Shown here one piece after another: positions 25,285 to 36,181 of a stretch of 47,043 nucleotides of DNA. The DNA is from Mycobacterium helveticum (GTDB lineage Bacteria > Actinomycetota > Actinomycetes > Mycobacteriales > Mycobacteriaceae), in contig NZ_VMQU01000025.1 in NCBI RefSeq assembly GCF_007714205.1, positions 1-47,043 of the forward strand. The letters run 5' to 3'. A program made the translations under genes and the position numbers. The notes under the pieces are model-generated. The model was given only the letters and a program-made list of their open reading frames with translations, was not told the origin of the DNA and did not search any database. How positions within the stretch are numbered: the first letter of the stretch is position 1; each line of letters begins with the position of its first letter.

Positions 25285-26562
25285 CTATCGCGACGGGCGG
25301 CAAACGAACGCCGTCGCGCGCCCCGCGGCCCCGGCGCCGATCCGGGTGATGACCACCGACAGCGGCCGGGCGCCGCGCGGGCGCAGCCGCCGCCGCAGCG
25401 CATCGGGGTCGACGCGCACCCCGCGCACCAGGATCTCCAGCGCCCCGCAGTCCCGCGCCGCCAGGGCCTGGCGCAGCCGGCGTTCGTCGAACGCCACCTC
25501 GTCGAGCACCTCGAAACCCCGGACCCCCGGCGGCAGCCGGTCCCCGGACAGGTAGGCGATGTCGGGGTCGAGTTGCCACAGCCCGTGGCGGGCGCCGTAG
25601 TGCCGCACCAGCCCGGCGCGCACCACCGCGCCGTCGGGGTCGACGATCCATCGCCCGGGCGGCCGCACACCGCAGTCGTCGGGCCCGGTGTCGGTGACCT
25701 GTTCGCCCGGCGAGTTCCCGTCGAGGATGCTCGCGCGGCGGCGCACCCCCGGCCCGGCCAGCCCGGCCGACCACAGGCACGCCTCCCGGACCGAACCCCG
25801 ATACGACGTCACCTCGATCTCGCCGTCGAACCCGCGGCGGCGCAGCGCGTCGAAATCCATTCCCGGACCGCACTTCACGACCAGGTGCCGCCCGCGGTAG
25901 GTGTCCATCAGCGGGCCCAGCGCAGGCAGGTAGTCGTCGGGGCGCAGCCGGCGGCGGCCGCCGTCGCGGCGCGCGGGGTCGACGAGGACGACGGTGTCGC
26001 GGGTCACCGGGTGCAGCGCGTCGGCGCGGCAGAGCACGGTCGTCGCTCCCACGTTGTGGTGTGCCATGGCCAGGCGCACCGGGTCGATGTCGCTGCCCAC
26101 CGCCCGCACGCCCGAGGCGTGCAGCGCGGCCAGTTCGGTGCCGACCGAACAGGTCGCGTCGTGCACCACGACGTCCGGCCCGCCGGCCAGGCGCGCGGCC
26201 CGGTGCAGCGCCACCACCGCCGCGGTCGCCTGCTGCAGCGCCTCGCCGGTGAACAGCCACCAGGACACCTGCGGGCCCAACGGCCCGAGCTTGCCCGGCC
26301 GGTCGACGGCGCGCCGGCGCAACAGCGTCGTCTCCACCAGGACCGCGGCCTTCTCGCCGAACCGGGAACGCGCCGCGGCGATGTCGGCGATGCGGGTGGC
26401 GTCGGTCAGCTCGAGTTCGGCGACCGCTGCCAGCGCCGAGGCGCCCGGGGGCGACCGCAGGTAGCTGACGTCGTCGGCGCCGAAGGCGAGGTGGCTCAGG
26501 AGGGTTTGACCCCGGTGATCATCACGTTGTAGAACCAGCCCTTCGGCACCACGTGCCGCCAC
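25285..26562 (-). CDS. SAM methyltransferase with THUMP-like C-terminal domain (Rv3037c-like)
   Basis: Class I methyltransferase core with VHDATCSVGTELAAL and GSDIDPVRLAMAHHN, followed by VLVDPARRDGGRR, which resembles the catalytic DPPR/DPxR region of nucleic-acid methyltransferases. The last 100 residues fit a THUMP-like domain (VRGVRVDPDALRRRLRPRG). Together these point to RNA or nucleotide modification rather than MGLP. Start is uncertain: ATG 26562 overlaps the upstream gene by 67 bases, and no ATG, GTG or TTG occurs close to the conserved LSHLAFGADDVSYL; a CTG forming CTGA with the upstream stop is possible. Translation probably couples to the upstream gene. Confidence 0.8.
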   Translation of the reverse strand: MAARGAEGLVLQRDDHRGQTLLSHLAFGADDVSYLRSPPGASALAAVAELELTDATRIADIAAARSRFGEKAAVLVETTLLRRRAVDRPGKLGPLGPQVSWWLFTGEALQQATAAVVALHRAARLAGGPDVVVHDATCSVGTELAALHASGVRAVGSDIDPVRLAMAHHNVGATTVLCRADALHPVTRDTVVLVDPARRDGGRRRLRPDDYLPALGPLMDTYRGRHLVVKCGPGMDFDALRRRGFDGEIEVTSYRGSVREACLWSAGLAGPGVRRRASILDGNSPGEQVTDTGPDDCGVRPPGRWIVDPDGAVVRAGLVRHYGARHGLWQLDPDIAYLSGDRLPPGVRGFEVLDEVAFDERRLRQALAARDCGALEILVRGVRVDPDALRRRLRPRGARPLSVVITRIGAGAAGRATAFVCRPSR

Positions 26563-27458
26563 ACGCCGGCGTCCACCCAGCTCAACGCCTTCCAGCTGGT
26601 GAAGGCGAAACGCGCCCAGCCCCAGCCCAGGCGTCCCGGCGGCACCGAAGCCTCGAAGGTGCGGATCGGCCAGCCCAGCATCGCGGCGGTGAACTCCTCG
26701 CTGGCGGTGCGCACCCCGACGGCGCCGGCGTTGCGCGCCATGCGCTCCAGCTGTTCCGGTGTGAACGTGTGCAGGTCGACGATGGCCTCCAGCGCCGCGA
26801 CGCGCGAGGACTCGTCGAGCTCGGCCTGCGGCCGCCGCCAGCCACCCAGGCCCGGCAACGTGGTGACGGTGGTGGCGACCCGCCAGGTCAGCGTGGACAG
26901 GGTGCGCGCGTAGACGTCACCGGCGCTGGTCGGCTCGCCGGCGAACACGAACCGGCCGCCCGGCCGCAGCACCCGCAGCACCTCCCGCAGCGAGAGCTCC
27001 ACGTCCGGGATGTGGTGCAGCACCGCGTGCCCGACCACCAGGTCGAAGGTGTCGTCGTCGTAGGGGATGCCCTCGGCGTCGGCCACCCGGCCGTCGATGT
27101 CGAGGCCCAGCGCCTGCCCGTTGCGGGTGGCGACCTTGACCATGCCCGGCGACAGGTCGGTGACCGAGCCGCGGCGGGCCACCCCGGACTGGATCAGGTT
27201 CAGCAGGAAAAACCCTGTCCCGCAACCCAATTCCAGCGCCCGGTCGTAGGGCAAGTCCCGGAGGGCCGCGTCGGGCACGATCGCGTCGAAGCGGCCGCGG
27301 GCGTAGTCGACGCAGCGCTGGTCGTAGGAGATCGACCACTTCTCGTCGTAGGTTTCCGCTTCCCAATCGTGGTAGAGCACCTGGGCGAGTTTGCTGTCGT
27401 GCCGGGCGGCCTCCACCTGCTCGGCAGTGACACGGGTGGCGTCGGTCGAACTGCTCAT
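26496..27458 (-). CDS. Class I SAM-dependent methyltransferase (Rv3038c-like)
   Basis: 320-residue methyltransferase. SAM-binding LELGCGTGFFLLNL near residue 95 and GHAVLHHIPDVELSLREVLRV are visible, with an N-terminal helical extension (VLYHDWEAETYDEKWSISYD). ATG 27458 overlaps the echA17 stop by one base, so expression is coupled. The C-terminal 100 residues contain hydrophobic stretches (WGWARFAFTSWKALSWVD), suggesting a lipid or membrane-associated substrate. The true substrate is not known to me. Confidence 0.83.
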   Translation of the reverse strand: MSSSTDATRVTAEQVEAARHDSKLAQVLYHDWEAETYDEKWSISYDQRCVDYARGRFDAIVPDAALRDLPYDRALELGCGTGFFLLNLIQSGVARRGSVTDLSPGMVKVATRNGQALGLDIDGRVADAEGIPYDDDTFDLVVGHAVLHHIPDVELSLREVLRVLRPGGRFVFAGEPTSAGDVYARTLSTLTWRVATTVTTLPGLGGWRRPQAELDESSRVAALEAIVDLHTFTPEQLERMARNAGAVGVRTASEEFTAAMLGWPIRTFEASVPPGRLGWGWARFAFTSWKALSWVDAGVWRHVVPKGWFYNVMITGVKPS

Positions 27459-28228
27459 CAGGGCAGCCTAACCGCCGGCGGGGCCGGGTCCTGCGCACCG
27501 GCGGCGAACACCTCGACGTACCGCCGGCGTTCGGCGGCGACGCGCTCGGCGAACGGCAGCTCGCAGACGGCATCGATGCCGGCTTTCGCGGCGGCCAGCG
27601 CGTGCGCAGGGGCGTCCAGAAAACGGACGGCCCACGCCACGGCGGCGTCGTACACGTCGTCGGGAGCCACCATCTGGTCGATCAGGCCCTGCTCCGAGGC
27701 CTCCCGGGCGTCGAAGAAGCGCCCGCTGAACACCAGTTCCTTGGCCCTGCTCGCCCCGACGGCGCGGGCCAGCCGCTCCATTCCGCCGCCGCCGGGGATC
27801 AGGCCGGCGAGGATCTCGGTGGCCCCGAACTTGACGTTGTCGCCGCTGACCCGCCAGTCGGCGGCCAGGGCCAGCGTGAGGCCGGCGCCCAGCGCGTACC
27901 CGGTGATCGCGGCCACGGTGGGCTTGGGGATGGCTGCGACCGCGTCGATCGCCGCGCGGCGCACCCGGGCCGCGGTGTCGGCCTCCGGCGCCGTCAGCGT
28001 CCGCAGCTCGGGCATGTCGTCGCCGGCGGAGAAGATCTCGTGGCCCCCGAACAGGATCACCGCGGCGACGTCGTCACGCCCCGCCACGTCGGTGGCCGCG
28101 GCCGCGATCTCCCGGTAGACCTGCCGCGTCATGGCGTTGGTGGGCGGCCTCGACACCACCAGCGTGGCCAGTCCCGCCGCCGGCCCCTCGCCCGCCACGA
28201 CGCTGACGAACTCGCTCAATGCCGCCAC
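27458..28228 (-). CDS. echA17: Enoyl-CoA hydratase/isomerase family protein (EchA17-like)
   Basis: 256-residue crotonase-fold protein. The oxyanion-hole segment [16 protein letters not shown] and the [20 protein letters not shown] signature are present. One family glutamate position appears replaced in [16 protein letters not shown], where hydratases often have PExGxxP-like context, so the exact reaction (hydration versus isomerisation) is open. Overlaps the NUDIX gene upstream by 13 bases. Likely a beta-oxidation step enzyme in the cytosol. Confidence 0.88.
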   Translation of the reverse strand: MAALSEFVSVVAGEGPAAGLATLVVSRPPTNAMTRQVYREIAAAATDVAGRDDVAAVILFGGHEIFSAGDDMPELRTLTAPEADTAARVRRAAIDAVAAIPKPTVAAITGYALGAGLTLALAADWRVSGDNVKFGATEILAGLIPGGGGMERLARAVGASRAKELVFSGRFFDAREASEQGLIDQMVAPDDVYDAAVAWAVRFLDAPAHALAAAKAGIDAVCELPFAERVAAERRRYVEVFAAGAQDPAPPAVRLP

Positions 28229-29070
28229 CCCAGCCCGCCCGACTCCCGGGCACGGTGATAGCGGTCGGAGTCGAAGAACTCGAAAACCCAGTTGTCGCCC
28301 TGGATCTCGAGCTTGGGCTGCACCGTGACGATCTGGCGTTGCAGGGTCAGCACGTCGGTGACGGTCCGGCCCACCAGCGAGTCCAGCTGCGTCCAGGTCG
28401 GGGGCAGCAGGAAGCTGCGGCCGGCCGCGAAGTCGTCGATGGCGGCCTGCGGCGTCGTCCAGCCGGCGCTGTCGGACTCGCTGTTCTCGCCGTCGGCGCG
28501 CTGGCCCTCCGGCAGGGCCGCCACGAAGAAGTAGGTGTCATACCGGCGGGTGCGTTCGGCTTCGGGGGTGACCCAGTTGGCCCACGGCCGCAGCAGGTCG
28601 GAGCGCAGCTCCAGGTTTTCGTCGCGCAGGAAGTCGGCGAACGACAGCGTCCCGTCGGCGAGCGCCCGGCGGGCGTCGCGGTACACCGAGGCGTCGCCGA
28701 CGATCCCGTCGCGCGCCGAACCGGACCGGCCGGCCGGCCCGGCGAACAGCACCCCGGACTCCTCGAAGGTCTCCCGGGCCGCCGCGCAGACCAGCGCCTC
28801 GGCCAGGTCCGTGTCGATGCCGAAGCGCTGCGCCCACCACTGGGGCGGCGGCCCGGCCCAGGCCCGGCGCCGCGCCAGGTCGGCGTTGCGGTCGCGGTCG
28901 TCGACGCCGCCGCCGGGAAACACCATCGTCCCGGCTGCGAAATGCATCTTCGCGTGCCGGCGCATCAGAAAGACGCCCAGGCCTTCCCGCGAACCGGGCT
29001 CGGTGTCGCGGACCAGCATCACGGTGGCCGCGGGGCGCGGAACCAGAGGGGGCTCGGTTGCGTGCGTCAT
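28216..29070 (-). CDS. NUDIX hydrolase (Rv3040c-like)
   Basis: 284-residue NUDIX protein. The NUDIX box is split by an insertion: [10 protein letters not shown] before, and [14 protein letters not shown] after, which is the organisation of peroxisomal CoA diphosphatase-like and NUDT19-like enzymes. The catalytic REXXEE glutamates are intact. ATG 29070 overlaps the ABC ATPase stop by four bases. Its neighbour echA17 suggests an acyl-CoA or CoA-related substrate, but this is inference. Confidence 0.85.
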   Translation of the reverse strand: MTHATEPPLVPRPAATVMLVRDTEPGSREGLGVFLMRRHAKMHFAAGTMVFPGGGVDDRDRNADLARRRAWAGPPPQWWAQRFGIDTDLAEALVCAAARETFEESGVLFAGPAGRSGSARDGIVGDASVYRDARRALADGTLSFADFLRDENLELRSDLLRPWANWVTPEAERTRRYDTYFFVAALPEGQRADGENSESDSAGWTTPQAAIDDFAAGRSFLLPPTWTQLDSLVGRTVTDVLTLQRQIVTVQPKLEIQGDNWVFEFFDSDRYHRARESGGLGWRH

Positions 29071-29909
29071 AGTTGCCTCCGATGGGCCGCACGGCCGCGG
29101 ACCCGCCGCGCGAAATACCGTCCGTCGATAACGTCCAGGGCGATCGACTGGCCGAACGCGGTGGACAGATTCTCCGCGGTCAGCACGTCGGGCAGCAAGC
29201 CGGCGGCGACCACCCGGCCCTCCGACAACAGCATGCAGTGACTGAAGCCGGGCGGGATCTCCTCCACGTGGTGGGTGACCAGCACCAGCGCGGGGGCGTC
29301 GGGGTCGGCGGCCAGGTCGGCCAGGCGGGCCACCAGCTCCTCGCGGCCGCCCAGGTCCAGGCCGGCGGCGGGCTCGTCGAGCAGCAGCAGCTCCGGGTCG
29401 GTCATCAGCGCGCGCGCGATCAGCACCCGCTTGCGCTCGCCCTCCGACAGGGTCCCGTAGGTGCGGTTGGCGAGGTGCTCGGCGCCGAGGCTCTCCAGCA
29501 TGTCGACCGCCCGCCGGTAGTCGACATCGTCGTAGCGCTCGCGCCAGCGGCCCAGCACCGCGTAGCCGGCCGAGACCACCAGATCGCGCACCGGCTCGTC
29601 GCCGGGCACCCGCTGCGCCAGCGACGACGAACTCAGGCCGATCCGCGAGCGCAACTCGGACACGTCGACGCGGCCCAGCCGCTCCCCCAGCACGAAGGCG
29701 ATGCCCGACGACGGGTGCTCGGCAGCCGCCGCGATGCGCAGCAGCGACGTCTTCCCGGCACCGTTGGGACCGACGATCACCCAGCGTTCGTCCAGCTCGA
29801 CCGCCCAATCCAGCGGCCCGACCAGGACCCGCCCGTCCCGGCGCAGCGAAACGTTCCTGAAGTCGAGCAGCAGATCGGGGTCGGCCGACTCGCTTCCGTT
29901 CTCGCGCAC
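29067..29909 (-). CDS. ABC transporter ATP-binding protein (Rv3041c-like)
   Basis: 280-residue ATPase with Walker A (VGPNGAGKTSLL), signature LSEGERKRVLIARAL, and Walker B LLLLDEPAAGLD followed by the H-loop LVTHHVEEIP. No membrane component is adjacent, so it may be a ModF/soluble-type ABC protein or pair with a permease elsewhere. It heads an overlapping run ABC-NUDIX-echA17-methyltransferase-methyltransferase. A strong hairpin lies 60 bases upstream, separating it from serB2. Confidence 0.87.
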   Translation of the reverse strand: MRENGSESADPDLLLDFRNVSLRRDGRVLVGPLDWAVELDERWVIVGPNGAGKTSLLRIAAAAEHPSSGIAFVLGERLGRVDVSELRSRIGLSSSSLAQRVPGDEPVRDLVVSAGYAVLGRWRERYDDVDYRRAVDMLESLGAEHLANRTYGTLSEGERKRVLIARALMTDPELLLLDEPAAGLDLGGREELVARLADLAADPDAPALVLVTHHVEEIPPGFSHCMLLSEGRVVAAGLLPDVLTAENLSTAFGQSIALDVIDGRYFARRVRGRAAHRRQL

Positions 29910-29968
29910 CAGACCATCGTGCCGTACCGCGGCGCCGCCGCGGGTGCCGGGTCACCCCGCCCCGCGAG

Positions 29969-30018
29969 CAGACGCAACAGCCCCCATTTTCGCCCCGAAA
30001 TGGGGGCTGTTGCGTCTG
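29969..30018 (-). terminator. Perfect 21-bp-arm hairpin between serB2 and the ABC ATPase gene
   Basis: Left arm 29969-29989 and right arm 29998-30018 are exact reverse complements around an 8-base loop. The arms contain a C5/G5 block and AAATGGGGGCTGTTGCGTC. It lies 10 bases after the serB2 stop, so it can terminate ctaD-serB2 transcripts. Similar palindromes recur in mycobacterial intergenic DNA in my recollection, so it may also be a dispersed repeat. Confidence 0.7.
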
Positions 30019-30028
30019 CCCGGCCGGC

Positions 30029-31312
<1,284 letters not shown>

Positions 31313-33058
31313 TCAACTGCGGACGTGCACGTCGTCGGCTCGGGTGACGTCGTTGTCCGCGGGGCCGTGGGCGCGACCGACGTGCGCCTCGCGGCGCATC
31401 CGCTCCACCATGTACGGGTAGTGCAACTCGAACGCCGGCCGCTCCGAGCGGATCCGGGGCAGTTCGGTGAAGTTGTGCCGCGGCGGCGGGCAGCTGGTCG
31501 CCCATTCCAGCGAGTTGCCGTACCCCCAGGGGTCGTCGACGGTGACGACCTCGCCGTACCGCCAGCTCTTGAAGACGTTCCACACGAAGGGGAACATCGA
31601 CACGCCCAGTATGAAGGCCCCGATCGTCGAGACGATGTTGAGCGGCTGGAACCCGTCGGTGGGCAGGTAGTCGGCGTAGCGGCGCGGCATGCCCATGTCC
31701 CCGAGCCAGTGCTGCACCAGGAACGTGGCGTTGAAGCCGATGAACGTCAGCCAGAAGTGCAGCTTGCCCAGCCGCTCGTCGAGCAGCCGCCCGGTCATCT
31801 TCGGGAACCAGAAGTAGGTGCCGGCGAAGGTGGAGAACACGATGGTGCCGAACAGCACGTAGTGGAAGTGCGCCACCACGAAGTAGGAGTCGGTGACGTG
31901 GAAGTCCAGCGGCGGGCTGGCCAGCAGCACGCCCGTCAACCCGCCCAGCAGGAAGGTGACCAGGAAGCCGACCGAGAACAGCATCGGCGTCTCGAAGGTC
32001 AACTGGCCCTTCCACATGGTGCCGATCCAGTTGAAGAACTTGATCCCGGTCGGCACCGCGATGAGGTAGGTCATGAACGAGAAGAACGGCAACAGCACCG
32101 CGCCGGTGGCGAACATGTGGTGCGCCCACACCGCCACCGACAGCGCGGCGATCGACAGCGTCGCGTAGACCAGCGTGGTGTAGCCGAAGACGGGCTTGCG
32201 GGAGAACACCGGGAAGATCTCGGTCGCGATGCCGAAGAACGGCAGCGCCACGATGTAGACCTCGGGGTGGCCGAAGAACCAGAACAGGTGCTGCCACAGC
32301 AGGACTCCGCCGTTGGCCGGGTCGAACACGTGCGCCCCCAGGTGGCGGTCGGCGGCCAGCCCGAACAGCGCGGCGGTCAGGATCGGGAACGCGATCAGGA
32401 TCAGGATGGACGTGACCAGGATGTTCCAGGTGAAGATCGGCATCCGGAACATCGTCATCCCCGGGGCGCGCATGCACACCACAGTCGTGATCATGTTGAC
32501 CGCACCCAGGATGGTGCCCAGACCGGCGACGATCAGGCCGGTGATCCACAGGTCGCCGCCCGCGCCGGGCGAGTGGATGGCGTCGGTCAGCGGGGTGTAG
32601 GCGGTCCAGCCGAAGTCAGCGGCTCCGCCGGGGGTGATGAAGCCCCCCAGGGCGACCAGCGCGCCGAACAGGAACAGCCAGAACGAGAACGCGTTCAGCC
32701 GCGGGAACGCCACGTCGGGTGCGCCGATCTGCAACGGCAGCACCAGGTTGGCGAACCCGAACACCACCGGCGTGGCATACAGCAGCAGCATGACGGTGCC
32801 GTGCATGGTGAACAGCTGGTTGTACTGCTCGTTGGACAGGAACTGCAGTCCCGGCGCGGCCAGCTCGGTGCGCATCAACAGCGCCATCAGCCCGCCGATG
32901 AAGAACATCACGAAGCAGGTGACCACGTACATGATGCCGATCACCTTGTGATCGGTGGTGGTGATCAGCTTGTAGACGAGATTCCCTTTGGGACCTGTCC
33001 GCGGTGGGTACGGTCGGACGGCCTCGAGTTGTCCCAAGGGGGGCGCTTCGGCTGTCAA
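31313..33058 (-). CDS. ctaD: Cytochrome c oxidase subunit I
   Basis: 581-residue subunit I of the aa3-type oxidase, with 12 hydrophobic helices. Heme-copper ligands are visible: the low-spin heme His in [12 protein letters not shown], the Cu-B/Tyr segment [14 protein letters not shown], and [16 protein letters not shown] near the high-spin heme. The start is placed at TTG 33058: a strong GGAGGAG site sits at 33063-33069 and the resulting TAEAPPLG N-terminus agrees with the family. An in-frame ATG at 33070 lies upstream of that site and would need a different ribosome site. Acts in the membrane, receiving electrons from the bcc complex. Confidence 0.94.
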   Translation of the reverse strand: MTAEAPPLGQLEAVRPYPPRTGPKGNLVYKLITTTDHKVIGIMYVVTCFVMFFIGGLMALLMRTELAAPGLQFLSNEQYNQLFTMHGTVMLLLYATPVVFGFANLVLPLQIGAPDVAFPRLNAFSFWLFLFGALVALGGFITPGGAADFGWTAYTPLTDAIHSPGAGGDLWITGLIVAGLGTILGAVNMITTVVCMRAPGMTMFRMPIFTWNILVTSILILIAFPILTAALFGLAADRHLGAHVFDPANGGVLLWQHLFWFFGHPEVYIVALPFFGIATEIFPVFSRKPVFGYTTLVYATLSIAALSVAVWAHHMFATGAVLLPFFSFMTYLIAVPTGIKFFNWIGTMWKGQLTFETPMLFSVGFLVTFLLGGLTGVLLASPPLDFHVTDSYFVVAHFHYVLFGTIVFSTFAGTYFWFPKMTGRLLDERLGKLHFWLTFIGFNATFLVQHWLGDMGMPRRYADYLPTDGFQPLNIVSTIGAFILGVSMFPFVWNVFKSWRYGEVVTVDDPWGYGNSLEWATSCPPPRHNFTELPRIRSERPAFELHYPYMVERMRREAHVGRAHGPADNDVTRADDVHVRS

Positions 33059-33062
33059 CTGC

Positions 33063-33069
33063 TCCTCCA
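33063..33069 (-). promoter_or_regulatory. Ribosome binding site that sets a TTG start for ctaD
   Basis: On the minus strand GGAGGAG precedes TTG 33058 by four bases. It directly follows the AT of the in-frame ATG at 33070, so the ATG cannot use it. Confidence 0.6.
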
Positions 33070-33222
33070 AACATCCTTCTCAGACACGTTCACCACGCAT
33101 CCTAGCTTCCGATCATGCCGATGGCAGCGCGAGTCCTACAAACTGTCGTATATGCCGCTGCGACGCGGGCGTGTCGTCGCTAACACCCGGAGCCGACCCG
33201 GCCGGATGTTAGCGTCGGGCTC

Positions 33223-34353
33223 GTGCTCTCCGGCATGCTCCGCGTGATCCGCACCGCCCCCCTGCTGCCGACCGCCGCCGGCCTGGCGGCCGTGGTGGTG
33301 GCGGCGTGCAGCGCCTGCGGGTCCGCGGGCCCGGGCACCACGGCCGCCTCCCCGACCCGGACGCTGGTCACCCCGACCACCCAGATCGCCGGCGCCGGCG
33401 TGCTGGGCAACGACCGCCGGCCCGACCAGTCGTGCGCGGGTGAGCCCGCCGCGGCCGATCCCGGGCCGCCGACCCGGCAGGCCCGCAACGCGGAGGGGGT
33501 CACCCCCGACGTCGTTGGGGTGCCGGCCGAGGCGCAACGCATCGTGGTGCTCGCCGGTGACGCGCTCGACGCGCTGTGCGCCCTGGGGCTGCAATCGCGG
33601 GTGGTCGCCGCCGCCCTGCCCGACGGCGCGTCGAGCCAGCCCTCCTACCTGGGCAACGCGGTGCACCACCTACCCGGGGTGGGCACCCGCAGCAAGCCGG
33701 ACCTGGGCGGCATCGCGGCGGCGCACCCCGATCTCATCCTGGGTTCGCAAGGACTGACGCCCACGCTGTATCCGCAGCTGGCGGCGATCGCCCCGACGGT
33801 GTTCACGGCGGCTCCCGGGGCGGCGTGGGAGGACAACCTGCGCGGTGTCGGCGCCGCCACGGCGCGCGGCGGTGCCGTCGACGGGCTGATCGACGGCTTC
33901 TCCGAACGGGCCACCCGGATCGGGGCCAGGCACGACGCAGCTCACTACCAGGCCTCGATCGTGCAGTTGACCACGGACGCCCTGCGCGTCTACGGCGCCC
34001 GGAACTTCCCGGCCAGCGTGCTCGACGCGGTGGGGGTGGACCGACCGGCGTCGCAGCGGTTCACCGACAAGGCCTACGTCGAGATGGGCACGACCGACGC
34101 CGACCTGGACCGGTCGCCGGGCCCGGATTTTTCGGTCGCCGACGCCGACATCGTCTACGTGTCGTGCGCCTCGCCGGCCGCGGCGCGGCGGGCCGCGGCC
34201 GTCTTCGACAGCGCGCCCTGGCGCAAACTGTCGGCGGCCCGGGACAACCGCGTCTTCGTCGTCAACGACGAGATCTGGCAGACCGGGCAGGGGCTGGTCG
34301 CGGCCCGCGGGATCGTCGACGACCTGCGCTGGGTCAACGCCCCGATCAACTAG
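33223..34353 (+). CDS. fecB: Periplasmic heme/iron-siderophore binding lipoprotein FecB
   Basis: 376 residues. Lipoprotein signal (PTAAGLAAVVVAACSAC), then a low-complexity linker, then a periplasmic binding domain of the FecB/BtuF type: VPAEAQRIVVLAGDALDALCALG, AAHPDLILGSQGL, and a C-terminal VFVVNDEIWQTGQGLVAARG. The M. tuberculosis homolog has been linked to iron-carboxymycobactin and heme uptake. GTG 33223 is kept as the start; ATG 33235 is an alternative. A TAGCGT hexamer ends nine bases upstream, so a leaderless mRNA is possible. Divergent from ctaD. Confidence 0.88.
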   Translation: MLSGMLRVIRTAPLLPTAAGLAAVVVAACSACGSAGPGTTAASPTRTLVTPTTQIAGAGVLGNDRRPDQSCAGEPAAADPGPPTRQARNAEGVTPDVVGVPAEAQRIVVLAGDALDALCALGLQSRVVAAALPDGASSQPSYLGNAVHHLPGVGTRSKPDLGGIAAAHPDLILGSQGLTPTLYPQLAAIAPTVFTAAPGAAWEDNLRGVGAATARGGAVDGLIDGFSERATRIGARHDAAHYQASIVQLTTDALRVYGARNFPASVLDAVGVDRPASQRFTDKAYVEMGTTDADLDRSPGPDFSVADADIVYVSCASPAAARRAAAVFDSAPWRKLSAARDNRVFVVNDEIWQTGQGLVAARGIVDDLRWVNAPIN

Positions 34354-34379
34354 TCGTAGCGAGCATCCTCATACGGCCG

Positions 34380-34506
34380 ATGGACCGGTTGGGTTGAGTT
34401 CTGCCCGCAGGGCGGGGCGAACGGGTTGATAGGGCGAGGGATCTCCACTGCCGGAGATCCCTGGCGTCGGCCTAGCCGCAAGGTTGCTGAGACCAAGGAG
34501 GCGATC
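34380..34506 (+). ncRNA. Structured leader in front of a decayed mobile-like gene (tentative)
   Basis: 127 bases with a perfect 10-bp stem (34437-34446 with 34453-34462, six-base loop) and a shorter GCCC/GGGC stem at 34403-34413. The region ends in a strong AAGGAGG site (34495-34501) five bases before GTG 34507. It may be a conserved cis-RNA travelling with the ORF, or only a 5' UTR. I cannot match it to a known RNA family. Confidence 0.35.
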
Positions 34507-36034
34507 GTGGCCGACTAGGCAACCCTGCTGCGGGATCACGTCACTTTGACCTGCCGCTCGGTGGACCGCATCTTCTTACAGGCGTACGCGCCGAAGCTGC
34601 AGTGCGTGGGCGGGGTGTGTCAGTTCCTGTACTTGCAGAAGGGGTTTTCGATCCCGTCGTCGGCGGCGTTCGGCAAGATCGGCGATGCCTACGTCGCCGA
34701 GATACACCGGTGGGCGAAGAAGAACGGGATCCCGGTGCGCCGGTTTGCCAAAGGTGAGAACAAGGAGGAAATCGCCCGCCCGCTGATCGAGGCGGCCGAA
34801 CGCGAGGGCGGCGACGGGAAAGTGGTGCTGATCGGCATTGCGCAGGAAAAGACCCCGATGTGGCGGTCGTGGAAGGCCAAGGGCCAAGAACACGCCGCGC
34901 ATCCGCACATGGAGTGGGGCCGACAGATGGGTTTCGTCAACCACTTCTACTTCTACCTGTGCGACCCCGACTGGGGTGGTGCGTTCTGGAAGACCAACGC
35001 CTACGCCCCGTGGCCGGTGTGGATCTGGCTCAACGGGCACACCTGGGCGCAACGCCAATGCGAACGGGCCGGCATCGGCTACACCGCGCTGGACAACGGC
35101 TTTCGTGATTGTGAGGATCCCGCTGCCCTGCAGCGGATCTGTGACCGACTCGGATCGGGCGCGGTGAAAAGCTTCTTGCGCTGGCAGCGGCGGTTGCCCT
35201 CGCCGCTGACCCGCGAGGATGTGCGCGCCGGCTACGTCTACGAGCTGGCGTTTCGCCAGTTCGAGGTCTCCGACACCCGGGTTTTCGATCGGCCGGCGAG
35301 TCAACTCACGCACCCCGGGTACCTGGCGCACCCGGGTCATCACCAAAGGGGTTGATCCGCAGATCAGCTGCTACGACAAGTCCAGCCGGATCAAACAGTA
35401 TTTCAAGGAGCATCGGGCGTTGCGCACCGAAACGGTCATTTGCACCACCCGCGACTTCGGCATCGGCCGGCGGGTGACCGCCGAGAGCTGGAAAGCCCCA
35501 CGGGCGGTTGGCGAGGCTGCCAACCAGCGTCTGTGTGACGCGCAAGCCGCCGATGCCCGACCCGCTCCGGATGTGGCCACCTTCACCCAGGTGACCCGAC
35601 CGTCACAGATCGACGGTCAACACGCCCCTGCACTGCCGTTCGGGGACCCGCGGGTGATGGCGGTGCTGGCCGCCGTCGTCGGCTTCACCCATCTGCTCGC
35701 CGGATTTGACAACGCCGCTCTGGTCCGGGCCGTCACCACCCTGCTGGGCTGCGCCTACACCAGCCGTCAAGCCACCTACGATCTGCGTCGACTCAAACGT
35801 AAAGGGCTCATCGTCAGGCTGCCGGGCCATCACCGCTACCAGCTCACGCCCTTGGGCCGCCGCGTCGCTGTGCTGTTCACCAAGGTTTATGGCCGCGTCC
35901 TGGCACCCGGCTTGGCCGAGTTAGACCCAAGGCTCCCAACAGATCTCGCTAACCGCAGCGATCTCGCGCAAGCCTTGCACCAACTCGACCGACACTTGAA
36001 TCAATTCACCAACGCAGCACTCACCGCAGCCTGA
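34507..36034 (+). pseudogene. Decayed gene of an unrecognised family, C-terminal MarR-like winged helix; amber stop and frameshift
   Basis: GTG 34507 has an excellent ribosome site, but codon 4 is TAG; the same frame continues as ATLLRDHVTLTCRSVDRIFLQAY through FRQFEVSDTRVFDRPA near 35298. Reading then passes to another frame (VNSRTPGTWRTRVITKGVDP onward) to 36034. Homologs, as I recall them, have some 35 more residues between these halves, so an internal deletion caused the shift. The N-terminal region is rich in aromatic residues (MGFVNHFYFYLCDPDWGGAFWK); the C-terminal 150 residues contain a winged helix (TSRQATYDLRRLKRKGLIVRL). It interrupts the fecB-adhC neighbours, and the type appears to recur in mycobacterial genomes, so a mobile origin is likely. 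Function unknown. Confidence 0.7.
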
Positions 36035-36181
36035 ACCCTAAACTTGGTCTGATTGTGAACTTCGCCCTCAGCAAGCGAAGCTAGGGTGGTGAGCGGGCCG
36101 CCATACGGCCCGAGCCGTTAACGTGGCTAAACTTTCCAGTGACGCGCTATCACCGAAAAAGTACTCGAAAAAGGACTGTTG

